64,000 nt of DNA, taken from the NCBI RefSeq assembly GCF_047468865.1, contig NZ_JBLGTV010000011.1, positions 45,008 through 109,007 on the forward strand, written 5' to 3'. The notes beneath the pieces were generated by a model. That model had not been told where the DNA came from, ran no database searches, and was given only the letters and a program-made list of their open reading frames with translations. This document shows, in pieces, positions 9,002 through 18,112 of this stretch. The number at the start of each line of letters is the position of its first letter. The stretch's first letter is position 1. Both the position numbers and the translations under genes were made by a program. The DNA is from Castellaniella hirudinis_A (GTDB lineage: Bacteria; Pseudomonadota; Gammaproteobacteria; Burkholderiales; Burkholderiaceae_B).

Positions 9002-10720
9002 ATGGACGATACACGCGATGCCGCCGACCCCAAGCGCCGCGAGATTCTGCGGTGGTCGATGGGCCTGTCCGCGGGCTTGCTGCTGGCCCCGTTGGCGGGC
9101 TGCGACAGCGGCGGGGGCGATGACCCCCTCGACGCAACCGCGGACACCTTGCCGGAGGCCCCGCGCATCGTGGCCCGGAACGGCCTGATCGACCTCACCC
9201 TGGAGGCCGCCTATGCCAGCAATCCCATGCAGTTCGCCGCGGTGGGCCAGGCTGTCTACCCCGGGGTTGCGCAGGCCAGGGACACCGCTCTGCGCAATTA
9301 CAATGGCGCCCTGCTGGCGCCCACCTTGCAGCTCAACGCGGGGGATACGCTGCGCGTCCTGCTGCTCAACCACCTGCCGGCCAACGACGGCCAGGCGTCG
9401 TCCCTGAGCTACCTGAACTACCAGAACAGCACGAACCTGCATTTTCACGGCCTGCACGTCGATCCGGGCATCATTCGCCCCGGGGTGTATGGGGACTATG
9501 TGGTCGACACCCCCGATGCGGGGGTGGCGCCCGGCGGCAGCCGGCTGCACGAAATCCGCCTGCCGGAGAACCACAGCAACGGCATCTACTGGTATCACCC
9601 GCACTTGCACGGGTCGACCACCACGCAGGTGGTCAATGGCATGTTTGGCGCCATTCAGGTGCATACTCCGCGCAACGACTTCGATCTGCCGGACGGCGTG
9701 CGCGACAGAATCATGTTCGTGCATCGCCTGAACCTGTCGGCCGGCGGCCGCAGCGACACCCTGTACGACTACATCGGCAATGCCAACAGCGCCTTCATGC
9801 TGAATGGGGTGTATCAGCCCACCCTGGTCATGCGGCCCGGCGAAATCCAGAACTGGCATTTCGTCAATTCCGATGTGTTCTACCCCTTCAATCCCGTGCT
9901 GGACGACCACACCCTGTGGCAGTACGCCCGCGACGGCAATGTGCTGGCGCGCACCTTCCGGCCTGTCAATGCCGACACCGCGTCGCAGTTGGACAACCGG
10001 CACTGGCCGGGCAACGTCATCTATCCCGGCAATCGCAGCTCGGTGCTGGTGCAGGCCAGCCAGACCCCGGGCACCTATTATTTGCGCGCCGCCAAAGCGC
10101 CCTCCAGCACCGACCCGGAAATCGTCGCCCGCATCGTGGTCGAGGGCGCGCCGGTGAGCGCCGCGCTGCCCAGCCCGAACCGCCTGCCGATCTATGACGG
10201 CCACCTTCCCATCACGGATGCCGAACTCGCCCAGCACGGCGGCAAGACCCGCGCCCTGATCCTGGCGGTTTTGAGCAAAGACAGCCCGTTGCTGCCCCAG
10301 CCGATTCCGGCGGATGAAGAATGGTTCATCCCCGATGCGGACGGCGTGTCTTTGGCCAATACTGTGTTTTCCACCGGGAACGTCGGCGTCCGGCTGGCCC
10401 CATTCCAGTCGGCGTTGGCGGCCACGCAGACCATCGCCCTGAATGCCGTGGAAGAATGGACCCTCTATAATCTGAACGGCTACCCCCATCCTTTTCATAT
10501 TCACGTCAATGACTGCTACGTCGTGAAGGTCAATGGAGAAGACATCGAGCCCTATTGGGCCGATACCATTCCCCTGGCCCCCAACGGCACCCCGGATCAA
10601 CCCACCTCCATTACCTTTCGCAGCCGCTTCACGGATTTCACCGGAAAATTTGTCTGGCATTGTCATGCCCTGGATCATGAGGACATGGGCATGATGGAAT
10701 TGGTCGAGGTGCGCGCCTGA
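9002..10720 (+). CDS. Multicopper oxidase, exported lipoprotein
   Basis: A 572-residue periplasmic copper enzyme that oxidises a substrate while reducing oxygen to water. All four copper motifs are present: HFHG (147-150), HPHLHG (199-204), HPFHIHVND near 496 and HCHALDHEDMGMM (553-565), so the type 1 and trinuclear sites look intact and the type 1 axial Met is kept. The N terminus has KRREILRWS followed by a hydrophobic stretch and the lipobox LAGC (Cys34), so a Tat-exported lipoprotein is likely. A Gly-Asp-rich linker follows. Candidate roles are copper tolerance, Mn(II) or phenol oxidation. It sits 11 bases after the RCC1 gene. Confidence 0.9.
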   Translation: MDDTRDAADPKRREILRWSMGLSAGLLLAPLAGCDSGGGDDPLDATADTLPEAPRIVARNGLIDLTLEAAYASNPMQFAAVGQAVYPGVAQARDTALRNYNGALLAPTLQLNAGDTLRVLLLNHLPANDGQASSLSYLNYQNSTNLHFHGLHVDPGIIRPGVYGDYVVDTPDAGVAPGGSRLHEIRLPENHSNGIYWYHPHLHGSTTTQVVNGMFGAIQVHTPRNDFDLPDGVRDRIMFVHRLNLSAGGRSDTLYDYIGNANSAFMLNGVYQPTLVMRPGEIQNWHFVNSDVFYPFNPVLDDHTLWQYARDGNVLARTFRPVNADTASQLDNRHWPGNVIYPGNRSSVLVQASQTPGTYYLRAAKAPSSTDPEIVARIVVEGAPVSAALPSPNRLPIYDGHLPITDAELAQHGGKTRALILAVLSKDSPLLPQPIPADEEWFIPDADGVSLANTVFSTGNVGVRLAPFQSALAATQTIALNAVEEWTLYNLNGYPHPFHIHVNDCYVVKVNGEDIEPYWADTIPLAPNGTPDQPTSITFRSRFTDFTGKFVWHCHALDHEDMGMMELVEVRA

Positions 10721-10725
10721 AACTC

Positions 10726-11289
10726 ATGCCCGCCGCCACACTCAAAATCAAACTGCGTCCCCTGGAACGCGTAGACCTGCAATTTGTGCATCAGCTGGAT
10801 AACAATGCCAGCGTGATGCGCTATTGGTTCGAAGAACCCTACGCCACCTTTACCGAACTGCAATCCTTGTACGATCAGCACGTCCACGACCAAAGCGAAC
10901 GCCGCTTCATCGTGGAATGCGAGGGCGAAAAAGCCGGACTGGTGGAATTGGTGGAAATCGACCACGTTCACCGCCGGGCCGAATTCCAGATCATCATCGC
11001 GCCGGATTATCAGGGCAAGGGTCTGGCCTTGCGGGCCACGCGGCTGGCGCTGGAATACGGCTTCAAGGTGCTGAACCTGTACAAGCTGTACCTGATCGTG
11101 GATCAGGAAAACAAAAAAGCCATCCACATCTATACCAAGCTGGGCTTTGTGGCCGAAGGCCGGCTGCAAGACGAATTCTTCGTCAATGGCGAATACCGCA
11201 GCGTGATCCGCATGCGTTTGTTCCAGCAGGACTACCTGAAACTGCACAAGCCGGTGGCGCCGAAGCAAACAGAAAACGCGGCCTTGTAA
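10726..11289 (+). CDS. speG: Spermidine N1-acetyltransferase
   Basis: A 187-residue GNAT-fold acetyltransferase closely resembling SpeG, which acetylates spermidine with acetyl-CoA and relieves polyamine toxicity. The acetyl-CoA binding segment is QIIIAPDYQGKGLALRATRL, and the polyamine-pocket pattern MRYWFEEPYATF near the N terminus and the C-terminal FVAEGRLQDEFFVNGEYR are typical for the family. The length is slightly above the usual 173-186. The ATG at 10726 follows the oxidase stop by five bases, so the gene may be read from the same transcript although the functions appear unrelated. Confidence 0.9.
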   Translation: MPAATLKIKLRPLERVDLQFVHQLDNNASVMRYWFEEPYATFTELQSLYDQHVHDQSERRFIVECEGEKAGLVELVEIDHVHRRAEFQIIIAPDYQGKGLALRATRLALEYGFKVLNLYKLYLIVDQENKKAIHIYTKLGFVAEGRLQDEFFVNGEYRSVIRMRLFQQDYLKLHKPVAPKQTENAAL

Positions 11290-11421
11290 AGGTAAAAGCC
11301 GGGTAATGGTGAAAGCCGGATAAAGGCCGGCGGGCCTGCCCCGGCTGGGGTCTGGCGGCGCCAGCCTGCGCCGGGCCGCGCCTTGGGCGGGCGGCCGCCG
11401 TGCGGGGCGGGTCAGATCAGG

Positions 11422-11994
11422 TCAGGACTGGGCCTGATAGGCGGCGACCCCCTGCTGGCGGGCGTAGGCGCTTGGGTGGGGGGCGTCCTCGCTTTGGCGG
11501 GTGTCGCGCAGCAGTTCCTGCTGGGCCTGGATCATGGTCGCCATGGCCTGGGCCGCCACGGCGCGATCCTGGCTGGAGGGGTCGCTGGGCGCGGTGGCGG
11601 CCGCGATCACCGTGCGCATTTTGTCGATGGTGGCCTGCGGGTCGCCCGAGATGGTGGACATGTCGATGGAGACTTCGCCGCCCACCGCGTACAACTGGCC
11701 GTCCGGGCCGCGCTCGTAGCTGAAGGTGGCCGACCCGGCCAGCGCGCCGCCCGCGGCCTGGTGCGCGGCCTCGTGCTGGCGAACCGCCTGGTCGCGCGCT
11801 TTCAGTTCCTGGATTTGCGCCAGCTGTTCTTCGGTGTATTCCCGATCCGGGCCGCCGGCTGCGGTTTCCTGGGGGCGCAGCCGCCCGGCTTCGGTGCCCT
11901 GAACGACGCGATTCCGGCCGGCCCCCGGGGTATGGGACGCCGCGGGCAGATAAGCGGTTTGGGGTTGGACACCCCCGATGGCGGAAATGGGCAT
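11422..11994 (-). CDS. SprA-related putative metalloprotease
   Basis: A 190-residue protein of the SprA-related/CJM1_0395 family of putative metalloproteases. The diagnostic motif is HEAAHQAA (HEAAH at 74-78), followed by the family segments FSYERGPDGQLYAVGGEVSI and a helical tail. The first 50 residues are low-complexity and rich in Gly, Pro and Thr. There is no signal peptide. The family is defined by these motifs; the protease activity is inferred from the zinc-binding-like HExxH and, as far as I know, has not been shown for this group. It stands alone, with the acetate kinase gene next on the same strand. Confidence 0.8.
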   Translation of the reverse strand: MPISAIGGVQPQTAYLPAASHTPGAGRNRVVQGTEAGRLRPQETAAGGPDREYTEEQLAQIQELKARDQAVRQHEAAHQAAGGALAGSATFSYERGPDGQLYAVGGEVSIDMSTISGDPQATIDKMRTVIAAATAPSDPSSQDRAVAAQAMATMIQAQQELLRDTRQSEDAPHPSAYARQQGVAAYQAQS

Positions 11995-12025
11995 GGGTGC
12001 CTCCCGGGTGGGCGGTTGATGCCTA

Positions 12026-13258
12026 TTATAGGGTCAAGCCGGGGTTCGGGGGCGGCGCGGCCTGCGCCGGTTCCGCCGCCAGCAGGGCCGCCGCCTCGCG
12101 GGCCGCCACGCGGCCTTCGTCGGTGGGAATCACCCAGATTTCGATCCGGCTGTCGGGGGCATGGATGGCCCAGGCGCCCCGGCCCAGGGCCTGCAGATTG
12201 CGTTCGGGGTCGATGCGCAGGCCCATCCAGCCCAGGCAGTCGCACACTTGCTGGCGCAGGATCGCGTCGTTTTCGCCGATGCCCCCGCTGAAGGCCAGCA
12301 GATCCAGCCCCCCCAGGCAGGCCGTCAGGGCGCCGGTCTCGCGCACGATGCGGTGCGTGAACTGGTCGATGGCGCGCTGGGCGCACGCGCTGCCATCGGC
12401 GCGCAGGCGGCGCATGTCCGCCGAAATCCCCGACACCCCCAGCAGGCCGCATTGCTTGTACAGCAGCGTTTCGATCTGCGCGTGCGTCCAGCCCTGTTCC
12501 AGCAGAAACAGCAGCACCCCGGCATCCAGCGACCCGCTGCGGGTGCCCATCATCAGACCGTCCAGCGCGGAAAACCCCATGGTCGTGGCCACGCTGACGC
12601 CATTGCGCATGGCGCACAGGCTGGCCCCGTTGCCCAGGTGCGCCATGATGGCCCGGCCGTGTCCGCGCAAGGTTTTTTCCCGCAGGACAGATTGGATGTA
12701 CTGGTACGATAGGCCGTGAAACCCATAGCGGCGGATGCCTTGTTCGCGCAGGCTCTGCGGCAGGGCGAACGCGTAGTCGACTTCGGGCATGTGCGCATGA
12801 AAGGCCGTGTCGAAGCAGGCGATCTGCGGCACATCGGGGAAGGCCGCGCGAAACCGGCGGATGCCCTCCAGATTGTGCGGCTGGTGCAAGGGGGCCAGCG
12901 AATTCAGCCGCGCCAGCTGCGCCAGGACGTCGTCCGTGACGCGGACGCTGTGCGTGAATGTGCTGCCGCCGTGCACCACCCGATGAGCCACAGCCTGCAG
13001 GCCCTTGGCCGCATCCAGGGTCTGGATCAGGGTGTGCAATCGCCCCAGGGCGGCATCGAAAGGGGATTCGCCCGGGGCGACGGCCAGGGCCTCCCGGTGG
13101 GACTGGCCGTGATGGTTCCAGCCCATTTCGGGCTGGCCGCCGGGTTCCAGCCCCTGGATGTTGCCCGCCAGGTCGTGCGCCTGGGCCTGCCCATCGAGGA
13201 GGGCGTGCAGAGAAAATTTCAATGACGAGGAACCGGCATTGACGGCAAGAATGGCCAT
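12026..13258 (-). CDS. ackA: Acetate (or propionate/butyrate) kinase
   Basis: A 410-residue kinase interconverting acyl phosphate plus ADP and carboxylic acid plus ATP. The N-terminal MAILAVNAGSSSLKFS is the phosphate-binding beginning of the acetate kinase fold; later motifs include VAHRVVHGG, FDTAFH, RYGFHGLS, HLGNGAS and FSGGIGEN. The ATG at 13258 is chosen because GGAG lies just upstream and the family starts here. It is the last gene of a minus-strand cluster downstream of a phosphotransacylase fusion, so together they would turn acyl-CoA into acid and ATP. Chain-length specificity is not evident. Confidence 0.92.
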   Translation of the reverse strand: MAILAVNAGSSSLKFSLHALLDGQAQAHDLAGNIQGLEPGGQPEMGWNHHGQSHREALAVAPGESPFDAALGRLHTLIQTLDAAKGLQAVAHRVVHGGSTFTHSVRVTDDVLAQLARLNSLAPLHQPHNLEGIRRFRAAFPDVPQIACFDTAFHAHMPEVDYAFALPQSLREQGIRRYGFHGLSYQYIQSVLREKTLRGHGRAIMAHLGNGASLCAMRNGVSVATTMGFSALDGLMMGTRSGSLDAGVLLFLLEQGWTHAQIETLLYKQCGLLGVSGISADMRRLRADGSACAQRAIDQFTHRIVRETGALTACLGGLDLLAFSGGIGENDAILRQQVCDCLGWMGLRIDPERNLQALGRGAWAIHAPDSRIEIWVIPTDEGRVAAREAAALLAAEPAQAAPPPNPGLTL

Positions 13259-13289
13259 GATGGCGCTCCGTGAGTGGACGTTTCCGGGA

Positions 13290-14732
13290 TCAGCCCAGTT
13301 TCCAGGCATCCTGGGCCTGTTTCCGGCGTTCGTGGTGGGCGGCCAGCACGGCCAGGATGGCCGAGGCGACGCGCACGGTGGGGCCGTCGGCCCGGCTGGT
13401 CAGGGCGATGGGCACGCGCGCGCCCAGCACCAGGCCCGAGCCGCTGGCCCCGGCCAGGTATTCCAGCTGCTTGGCCACCATATTGCCGCTTTCCAGATCG
13501 GGGACGGCCAGGATGTCGGCCTGGCCGGCCACGGCGGAGGTGATGCCCTTGGTGCGCACCGCATCCATGGAAATGGCGTTGTCGAACGCCAGCGGGCCGT
13601 CCAGCAGGCCGTTCTGTATCTGTCCCCGGTCGGCCATTTTGCACAAGGCCGCGGCGTCCAGGGTGGACGGGATGCCGGGGGTGACGGTCTCGACCGCCGA
13701 CAGGATGGCCACCTTGGGCTGTTCGGTGCCCAATACCTGGGCAAAGTCGATGGCGTTCTGGATGATGTCGGCTTTTTCCAGCAGCGTGGGGCGGATGTTG
13801 ATGGCGGCGTCCGTGATGATCAGCGGCTTGGCATACAGCGGCACGTCGAAACGGAATACGTGGGACAGACGCCGTCCGGTGCGCAGAGCCGGCTGGGCCA
13901 GCACGGCTTTGAGTAGTTCGTCGGTATGCAGGCTGCCCTTCATCAGGGTGTCCACTTCGCGCCGTGCCGCCATGCCCGCGGCCCATTCGGCGGCGGCGTG
14001 GCTGTGCTCCACCGCCACGATCTCGGCGCCGCGCAGGTCGATGCCGGCCGCTTCGGCCACTCGGCGGATACGGCCTTCGGGGCCGATCAGCACCGGCTGG
14101 ATCAGGCCGTGGCGGGCCGCGTCCATGGCCCCGCTCAACGACCCCGCATCCACGGGGTGAACCACGGCGCAGCGCACGGTTTCCAGGTGGCGCACCTGGT
14201 CGTACAGGGCATTGAAGCGGGCTTCGGGGTCGAACAATTGGATGTGGGGCGCGTTGATGCGCTGCACCCGGACTTTCTGCGTGGGCGGCATCAGCTTGGC
14301 CTCGCCCTTCAGGACGACTTCACCTTGTTGGTTGGTGACCAGGCAGTCCATTTTGACGCGTTTTTTCTCGTCGTCTTTTTCGGCGACCGTGGCCAGCACG
14401 GTGAGGGTGTCGCCGATGCGAACCGGGCGGGTGAACTTGAGCTCCTGGCCCAGGTAAATCGTGCCGGGACCGGGAAACTGGGTGCCGAACAGGGCGGAAA
14501 TCAGCGCGGCGCCCAGCATGCCGTGGGCGATCACCCCCTGGAACATGGTGGCGTCCGCATAGGCGGGGTTCAAATGGGCCGGGTTGATGTCGCCCGAGAC
14601 AGCGGCAAAGGCCTGGATGTCGCTCAGGGTGACGGTGCGCAGCAGGCGCGCGTTTTGGCCGACGGCCAGTTCGTCGTAGGTGACGTTTTCCATCCAGGCG
14701 GCGTTCGTGTCGGATTGGGTTGCGTGGTTCAT
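13290..14732 (-). CDS. MaoC-like hydratase / phosphate acyltransferase fusion
   Basis: A 480-residue two-domain protein. Residues about 15-145 form a MaoC-like hot-dog domain (FAAVSGDINPAHLNPAYA, then GMLGAALISALFG), which in PHA metabolism hydrates enoyl-CoA to (R)-3-hydroxyacyl-CoA. Residues about 170-480 are a phosphate acetyl/butyryltransferase domain. The gene lies between fabI and ackA, so it may feed hydroxyacyl units to PhaC or release acyl phosphates to the kinase. This fused architecture is known in proteobacteria. The ATG at 14732 has no strong ribosome binding site, but it starts where family similarity starts; the frame is open far upstream over fabI antisense to nothing conserved. 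Confidence 0.87.
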   Translation of the reverse strand: MNHATQSDTNAAWMENVTYDELAVGQNARLLRTVTLSDIQAFAAVSGDINPAHLNPAYADATMFQGVIAHGMLGAALISALFGTQFPGPGTIYLGQELKFTRPVRIGDTLTVLATVAEKDDEKKRVKMDCLVTNQQGEVVLKGEAKLMPPTQKVRVQRINAPHIQLFDPEARFNALYDQVRHLETVRCAVVHPVDAGSLSGAMDAARHGLIQPVLIGPEGRIRRVAEAAGIDLRGAEIVAVEHSHAAAEWAAGMAARREVDTLMKGSLHTDELLKAVLAQPALRTGRRLSHVFRFDVPLYAKPLIITDAAINIRPTLLEKADIIQNAIDFAQVLGTEQPKVAILSAVETVTPGIPSTLDAAALCKMADRGQIQNGLLDGPLAFDNAISMDAVRTKGITSAVAGQADILAVPDLESGNMVAKQLEYLAGASGSGLVLGARVPIALTSRADGPTVRVASAILAVLAAHHERRKQAQDAWKLG

Positions 14733-14782
14733 GGCGGCGGGAGTCCGTTTCAGCAAAGGGAGGGGAGGGTTCTGCGGGACGG

Positions 14783-15556
14783 TCAGTCCATGGCGTGCAC
14801 GCCGCCGTCCACGTAGATGGTCTGGCCCGTCATGCCGGATGCCGCATCCGAGCACAGGAAGGCGCTGAGTTGGGCGATTTCGTCCAGTGTTACCAGGCGC
14901 TGCAGCGGGGCCTTGTTCTGGGCCGTCGCCATCAGTTCGTCGAAGTGCGCGATGCCGGAACCGGCGCGCGTGAGAATCGGCCCGGGGGACACGGCATGCA
15001 CCCGGATGTTCTTTGGGCCCAGCTCCATGGCCATGTAGCGCACCAGCGATTCCAGCGCGGCCTTCACTGGCCCCATCAGGCCGTAGTGGGGGACGACCTC
15101 GCCCGAACCCAGGTAGGTCATGGACAGCATGGCCCCGCCGGCGGGCATGTGGGGCGCGCACAGGCGGCCCAGTTCGGCAAAACTGTGGCATGACACGCTC
15201 ATGGCCCGGGCGAAACCTTCTCGTGAACTGTCGATCACCTGGCCGTGCAGGTCGGCCAGCGGCGCCCAGGCGATGGAATGGATGACGAAGTCCAGTTGCC
15301 CGAAGCGATCCACCGCGTGCCGCACGATGGCGTCCAGTTCTCCGGGGGATTCGACGTCGCAGTTCATCAGGTGCAGGCCCAGCGGGCCGGTGTGCGGTTC
15401 GACGAATTTGCGCGCCTTGTCGTTCAGGCAGGACACCACCAGTTCGGCGCCCTGGGCGCGCGCCAGGCGGGCGCAGCCGAAAGCGATGCTGCTGTCGTTG
15501 GCCACGCCGAGGATCAGGCCTTTTTTGCCGGCCAGGCTAAAGCGATTTTCAGTCAT
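14783..15556 (-). CDS. fabI: Enoyl-[acyl-carrier-protein] reductase (NADH)
   Basis: A 257-residue short-chain dehydrogenase-like enzyme of the FabI type. The glycine-rich cofactor loop with GVANDSSIAFG (17-27) and the catalytic pattern Tyr-x6-Lys (YGLMGPVK, about 156-163) are present, with VHAVSPGPILT downstream. Housekeeping FabI catalyses the last step of each fatty acid elongation cycle. Here it sits in a PHA/phosphotransacylase cluster, so it could be a paralogue linking fatty acid and PHA pools, and its substrate should not be assumed. It starts with ATG at 15556, 20 bases after the previous gene. Confidence 0.88.
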   Translation of the reverse strand: MTENRFSLAGKKGLILGVANDSSIAFGCARLARAQGAELVVSCLNDKARKFVEPHTGPLGLHLMNCDVESPGELDAIVRHAVDRFGQLDFVIHSIAWAPLADLHGQVIDSSREGFARAMSVSCHSFAELGRLCAPHMPAGGAMLSMTYLGSGEVVPHYGLMGPVKAALESLVRYMAMELGPKNIRVHAVSPGPILTRAGSGIAHFDELMATAQNKAPLQRLVTLDEIAQLSAFLCSDAASGMTGQTIYVDGGVHAMD

Positions 15557-15575
15557 GAGTATCCAGGTTGGGAGA

Positions 15576-15953
15576 TCAAGGTTGGGCGATCAGGTCGTTG
15601 AGAAAGTCGGTGGCATCGAAGCCGCGCTGTTGCAGGCGGGAACAGACGATGCACAGGATGTCGCGGGTGGCGGGCGCGCCCACCTGGGCGCTGTTGGCCA
15701 GGCGGGCGATCGCCTGATATTGCATCAGCAGCAAGGCGCGCAATTCGTCTTGCATGCCGATCCGGGAAGCCGCGCCGCGCGGGCTGGTCAGCGTGCCGTT
15801 CAGCACGGCGTTGATTTCGGCCGCGCCGCGCAGCGGCAGCCCCAGCGTGCGGGCCAATATGGCGATGCGCGCACCCGTGGTTTCGAAATAATGCACCAGG
15901 CGCTCCAGCTGCCGGGCGGCGGCTTCGCGCCGCGGCGTGTGTTCAGTCGGCAT
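15576..15953 (-). CDS. Uncharacterised protein of the phaC cluster
   Basis: A 125-residue, mostly helical protein with no recognisable motif. The N terminus is basic (MPTEHTPRREAAARQLERL) and the middle contains GLPLRGAAEINAVLNGTL. A C-terminal helix holds CIVCSRLQQRGFDATDFL, with two cysteines three apart. No signal peptide or membrane segment. Its ATG overlaps the phaC stop by 11 bases, so it is translated from the phaC message. The position suggests a granule-associated or PhaC-partner role, but this is inference from context only. Confidence 0.75.
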   Translation of the reverse strand: MPTEHTPRREAAARQLERLVHYFETTGARIAILARTLGLPLRGAAEINAVLNGTLTSPRGAASRIGMQDELRALLLMQYQAIARLANSAQVGAPATRDILCIVCSRLQQRGFDATDFLNDLIAQP

Positions 15954-17751
15954 AACGGGTCATCACATAGGTGCCCGGGGCGTCGCACAGGGCCTGGGCT
16001 TTGCTGATGGGCCGCGCAGCCACCGGCGGGCCGGAGCGCGCCGTGATCCAGGCGTCCATGGCTTCCCACCAAGAGCCCTGGTGAACCGGGGCTCGGGCTT
16101 TCCAGTCGTCGGGGTCGGTCCAGCCCATATTGTCTTCGACGCTGTCGATCTGGTAGCTGCGCCGTGGCCGGCCAGGCTCGGAGACAATCCCGGCGTTGTG
16201 TCCTCCTTCGGCCAGGACGAAGGTCACGTGGGTGTCGGTCTGCAGGTGGATTTTGTAGACGGATTTCCAGGGCGACACATGATCCCGGGTCGTGGCCACG
16301 ACCATCATGGGGACGTTGATGTCCATCAACGCCACGGTCGCCCCGGCGAAGCGGTACTGGCCGGCGGACAGCGCGTTGTTCAGGAACAGCGCGTTCAGGT
16401 ATTCGGCGTGCATGCGCGCGGGCAGCCGCGTGGTATCCGCGTTCCAGCTCATCAGGTCGAAGCTGGGGTCGTCTTCGCCCAGCAGGTAGCGCCGGGTGTT
16501 GCGGCCCCACAGCAGCCCGCGTGACGCCAGGTAGACGAACGATCCGCCCATCTGCCTGCCCGACAGATAGCCGCGCTGGTTCATGGTCTGCCGCAGGGTG
16601 GCCAGTTGGGCGTCGTCGATGAACACGCCCAGGTCGCCGGGTTCGGCGAAATCGGTTTGGGCGGCCAGCAGGATGACCGAAGCCAGCTCGGGCAGGTCGG
16701 CGGGGATCAGGGCCTGCTCCTTGGCGGTCCGTTCGGCGGGCTTGCGCGCCAGCCGTCCCAGGGCGGCCGCGACAATGGCCAGGAATGTCCCGCCCAGGCA
16801 GTAGCCCACCGTGTGCAGGCGCGTGGCCTGGCTGGCGCGTCCGGCGGCGGCCATGGCGGCCAGCACGCCGCTGCTGAGATAGTCCTGCATTTTCAGGTCG
16901 CGGTCGGCGGCGTCGGGGTTGCGCCATGAAATGATGAAGACCGTATGGCCCTGGCCGACCAGGTACTTCACCATGGAATTGTGCGGCGACAGATCCAGGA
17001 TGTAGTACTTCATGATGCAGGACGGCACGATCAGGATGGGCTCGGGATGAACCTGATCCGTGCTGGGGCTGTACTGGATGAGTTCGATGAGGGGGTTGCG
17101 GAACACGACCTTGCCGGGGGTGACCGCCACGTCCTGGCCCACCGCGTATGCCAGGGGTTCCAGTTGTTCGGGCGGGGTGTCGGGGCCTGCAGCCAGCTGT
17201 TCACGCAGATCCTGCAAGAAAAAGGCCCAGCCATCGCGCAACGACCGGCCGCCGGTTTCCCGGGCGGCCTGCAGAACTTCCGGGTTGCTCCAGAGCCAGT
17301 TGGACGGCGCCAGGGCATCCAGGGCCTGGCCGGTGAAAAAGTTCACCATGTGCTGGTGATGGGCGCTGACCCCGTTGCCCTGCTGGGCCGCTTCGCGCCA
17401 CCAGGTGTCCAGCGCCTGGTAGCCTGCGGTCAGCGCGGTATAAGGCCATTGGTTCCAGGCGGGGTGGGCGAAGCGGCCGTCTTGGTGCGGGGCTTCCGGG
17501 TCGGGCTGGGCCAGGGGGGCCGCCCAGGCCTGCCAGCCGAGCGCCAGTGCGCGCTGGGCCAGCACGGCCTGGCGGCCGGGCGAACTGAGCAGGTGCATGG
17601 CCCAGTCCATGTGCGCCAAGGCCAGCGCAATCGGCGACAGGCCGCCAGTGGCGCGGGCCCATTGGGCGCGCACGGTTTCATCCAGGGCCTGGGCGGCGGC
17701 GGCTTGGCTGTCTTGCGGCGGAAGGGCCGGCGGGGAGAGGCTTTGGGTCAT
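15943..17751 (-). CDS. phaC: Polyhydroxyalkanoate synthase (class I-like)
   Basis: A 602-residue alpha/beta-hydrolase-fold enzyme polymerising (R)-3-hydroxyacyl-CoA into PHA granules. The catalytic Cys is in the lipase-like box GYCLGG (Cys at about 318), the Asp in ATTRDHVSPW and the His in AEGGHNAGIV. The N-terminal PHA synthase domain is present, including SNWLWSNPEVL. Length fits class I synthases. The ATG at 17751 is preferred; an in-frame TTG at 17769 would add six residues. It heads the cluster with fabI, the MaoC fusion and ackA, which suggests PHA made from fatty acid intermediates. No phaA or phaB is next to it. Confidence 0.92.
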   Translation of the reverse strand: MTQSLSPPALPPQDSQAAAAQALDETVRAQWARATGGLSPIALALAHMDWAMHLLSSPGRQAVLAQRALALGWQAWAAPLAQPDPEAPHQDGRFAHPAWNQWPYTALTAGYQALDTWWREAAQQGNGVSAHHQHMVNFFTGQALDALAPSNWLWSNPEVLQAARETGGRSLRDGWAFFLQDLREQLAAGPDTPPEQLEPLAYAVGQDVAVTPGKVVFRNPLIELIQYSPSTDQVHPEPILIVPSCIMKYYILDLSPHNSMVKYLVGQGHTVFIISWRNPDAADRDLKMQDYLSSGVLAAMAAAGRASQATRLHTVGYCLGGTFLAIVAAALGRLARKPAERTAKEQALIPADLPELASVILLAAQTDFAEPGDLGVFIDDAQLATLRQTMNQRGYLSGRQMGGSFVYLASRGLLWGRNTRRYLLGEDDPSFDLMSWNADTTRLPARMHAEYLNALFLNNALSAGQYRFAGATVALMDINVPMMVVATTRDHVSPWKSVYKIHLQTDTHVTFVLAEGGHNAGIVSEPGRPRRSYQIDSVEDNMGWTDPDDWKARAPVHQGSWWEAMDAWITARSGPPVAARPISKAQALCDAPGTYVMTRYAD

Positions 17752-17884
17752 GGCGTTGGGCGGGTCCAATTGAAAAGGCGGGTTGAGATCAAGGCGGGAT
17801 TTTCTAAGTGAAAAACGGATTTCCTGGGCGGCTTATCGTGGTGTCCATCAATGTTTCAATAACATCGTTATCAGTGTGGTTATT

Positions 17885-17912
17885 TTGGCGCAAGTCGGCA
17901 ATTAGGTATAAA
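17885..17912 (+). promoter_or_regulatory. Candidate promoter in the phaC-alkA gap
   Basis: The 361-base gap between phaC and alkA is AT-rich around 17850-17950. On the plus strand TTGGCG (17885-17890) and TATAAA (17907-17912) are 16 bases apart, about 200 bases before alkA. The same stretch could also hold the phaC promoter on the other strand. Only consensus matching supports this; nothing else was seen in the gap. Confidence 0.3.
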
Positions 17913-18112
17913 AAGCTGCTGGATGCCGCCTATTATCCGCAAGATAAGAGAATCCCCATTTGAGGTGGATCAATTCTCGCCGCTGCCCGCCCGGCCGATG
18001 CGATAAAGGCCGATGTGATAAAACAACCCCACCCGGGATCGCACCCGTCCCCGCACGGCCCGCCGGCGCGCCTGTCCGCCGTGCGCCGCTTCGCCGCCTT
18101 TTACGAATCGCC

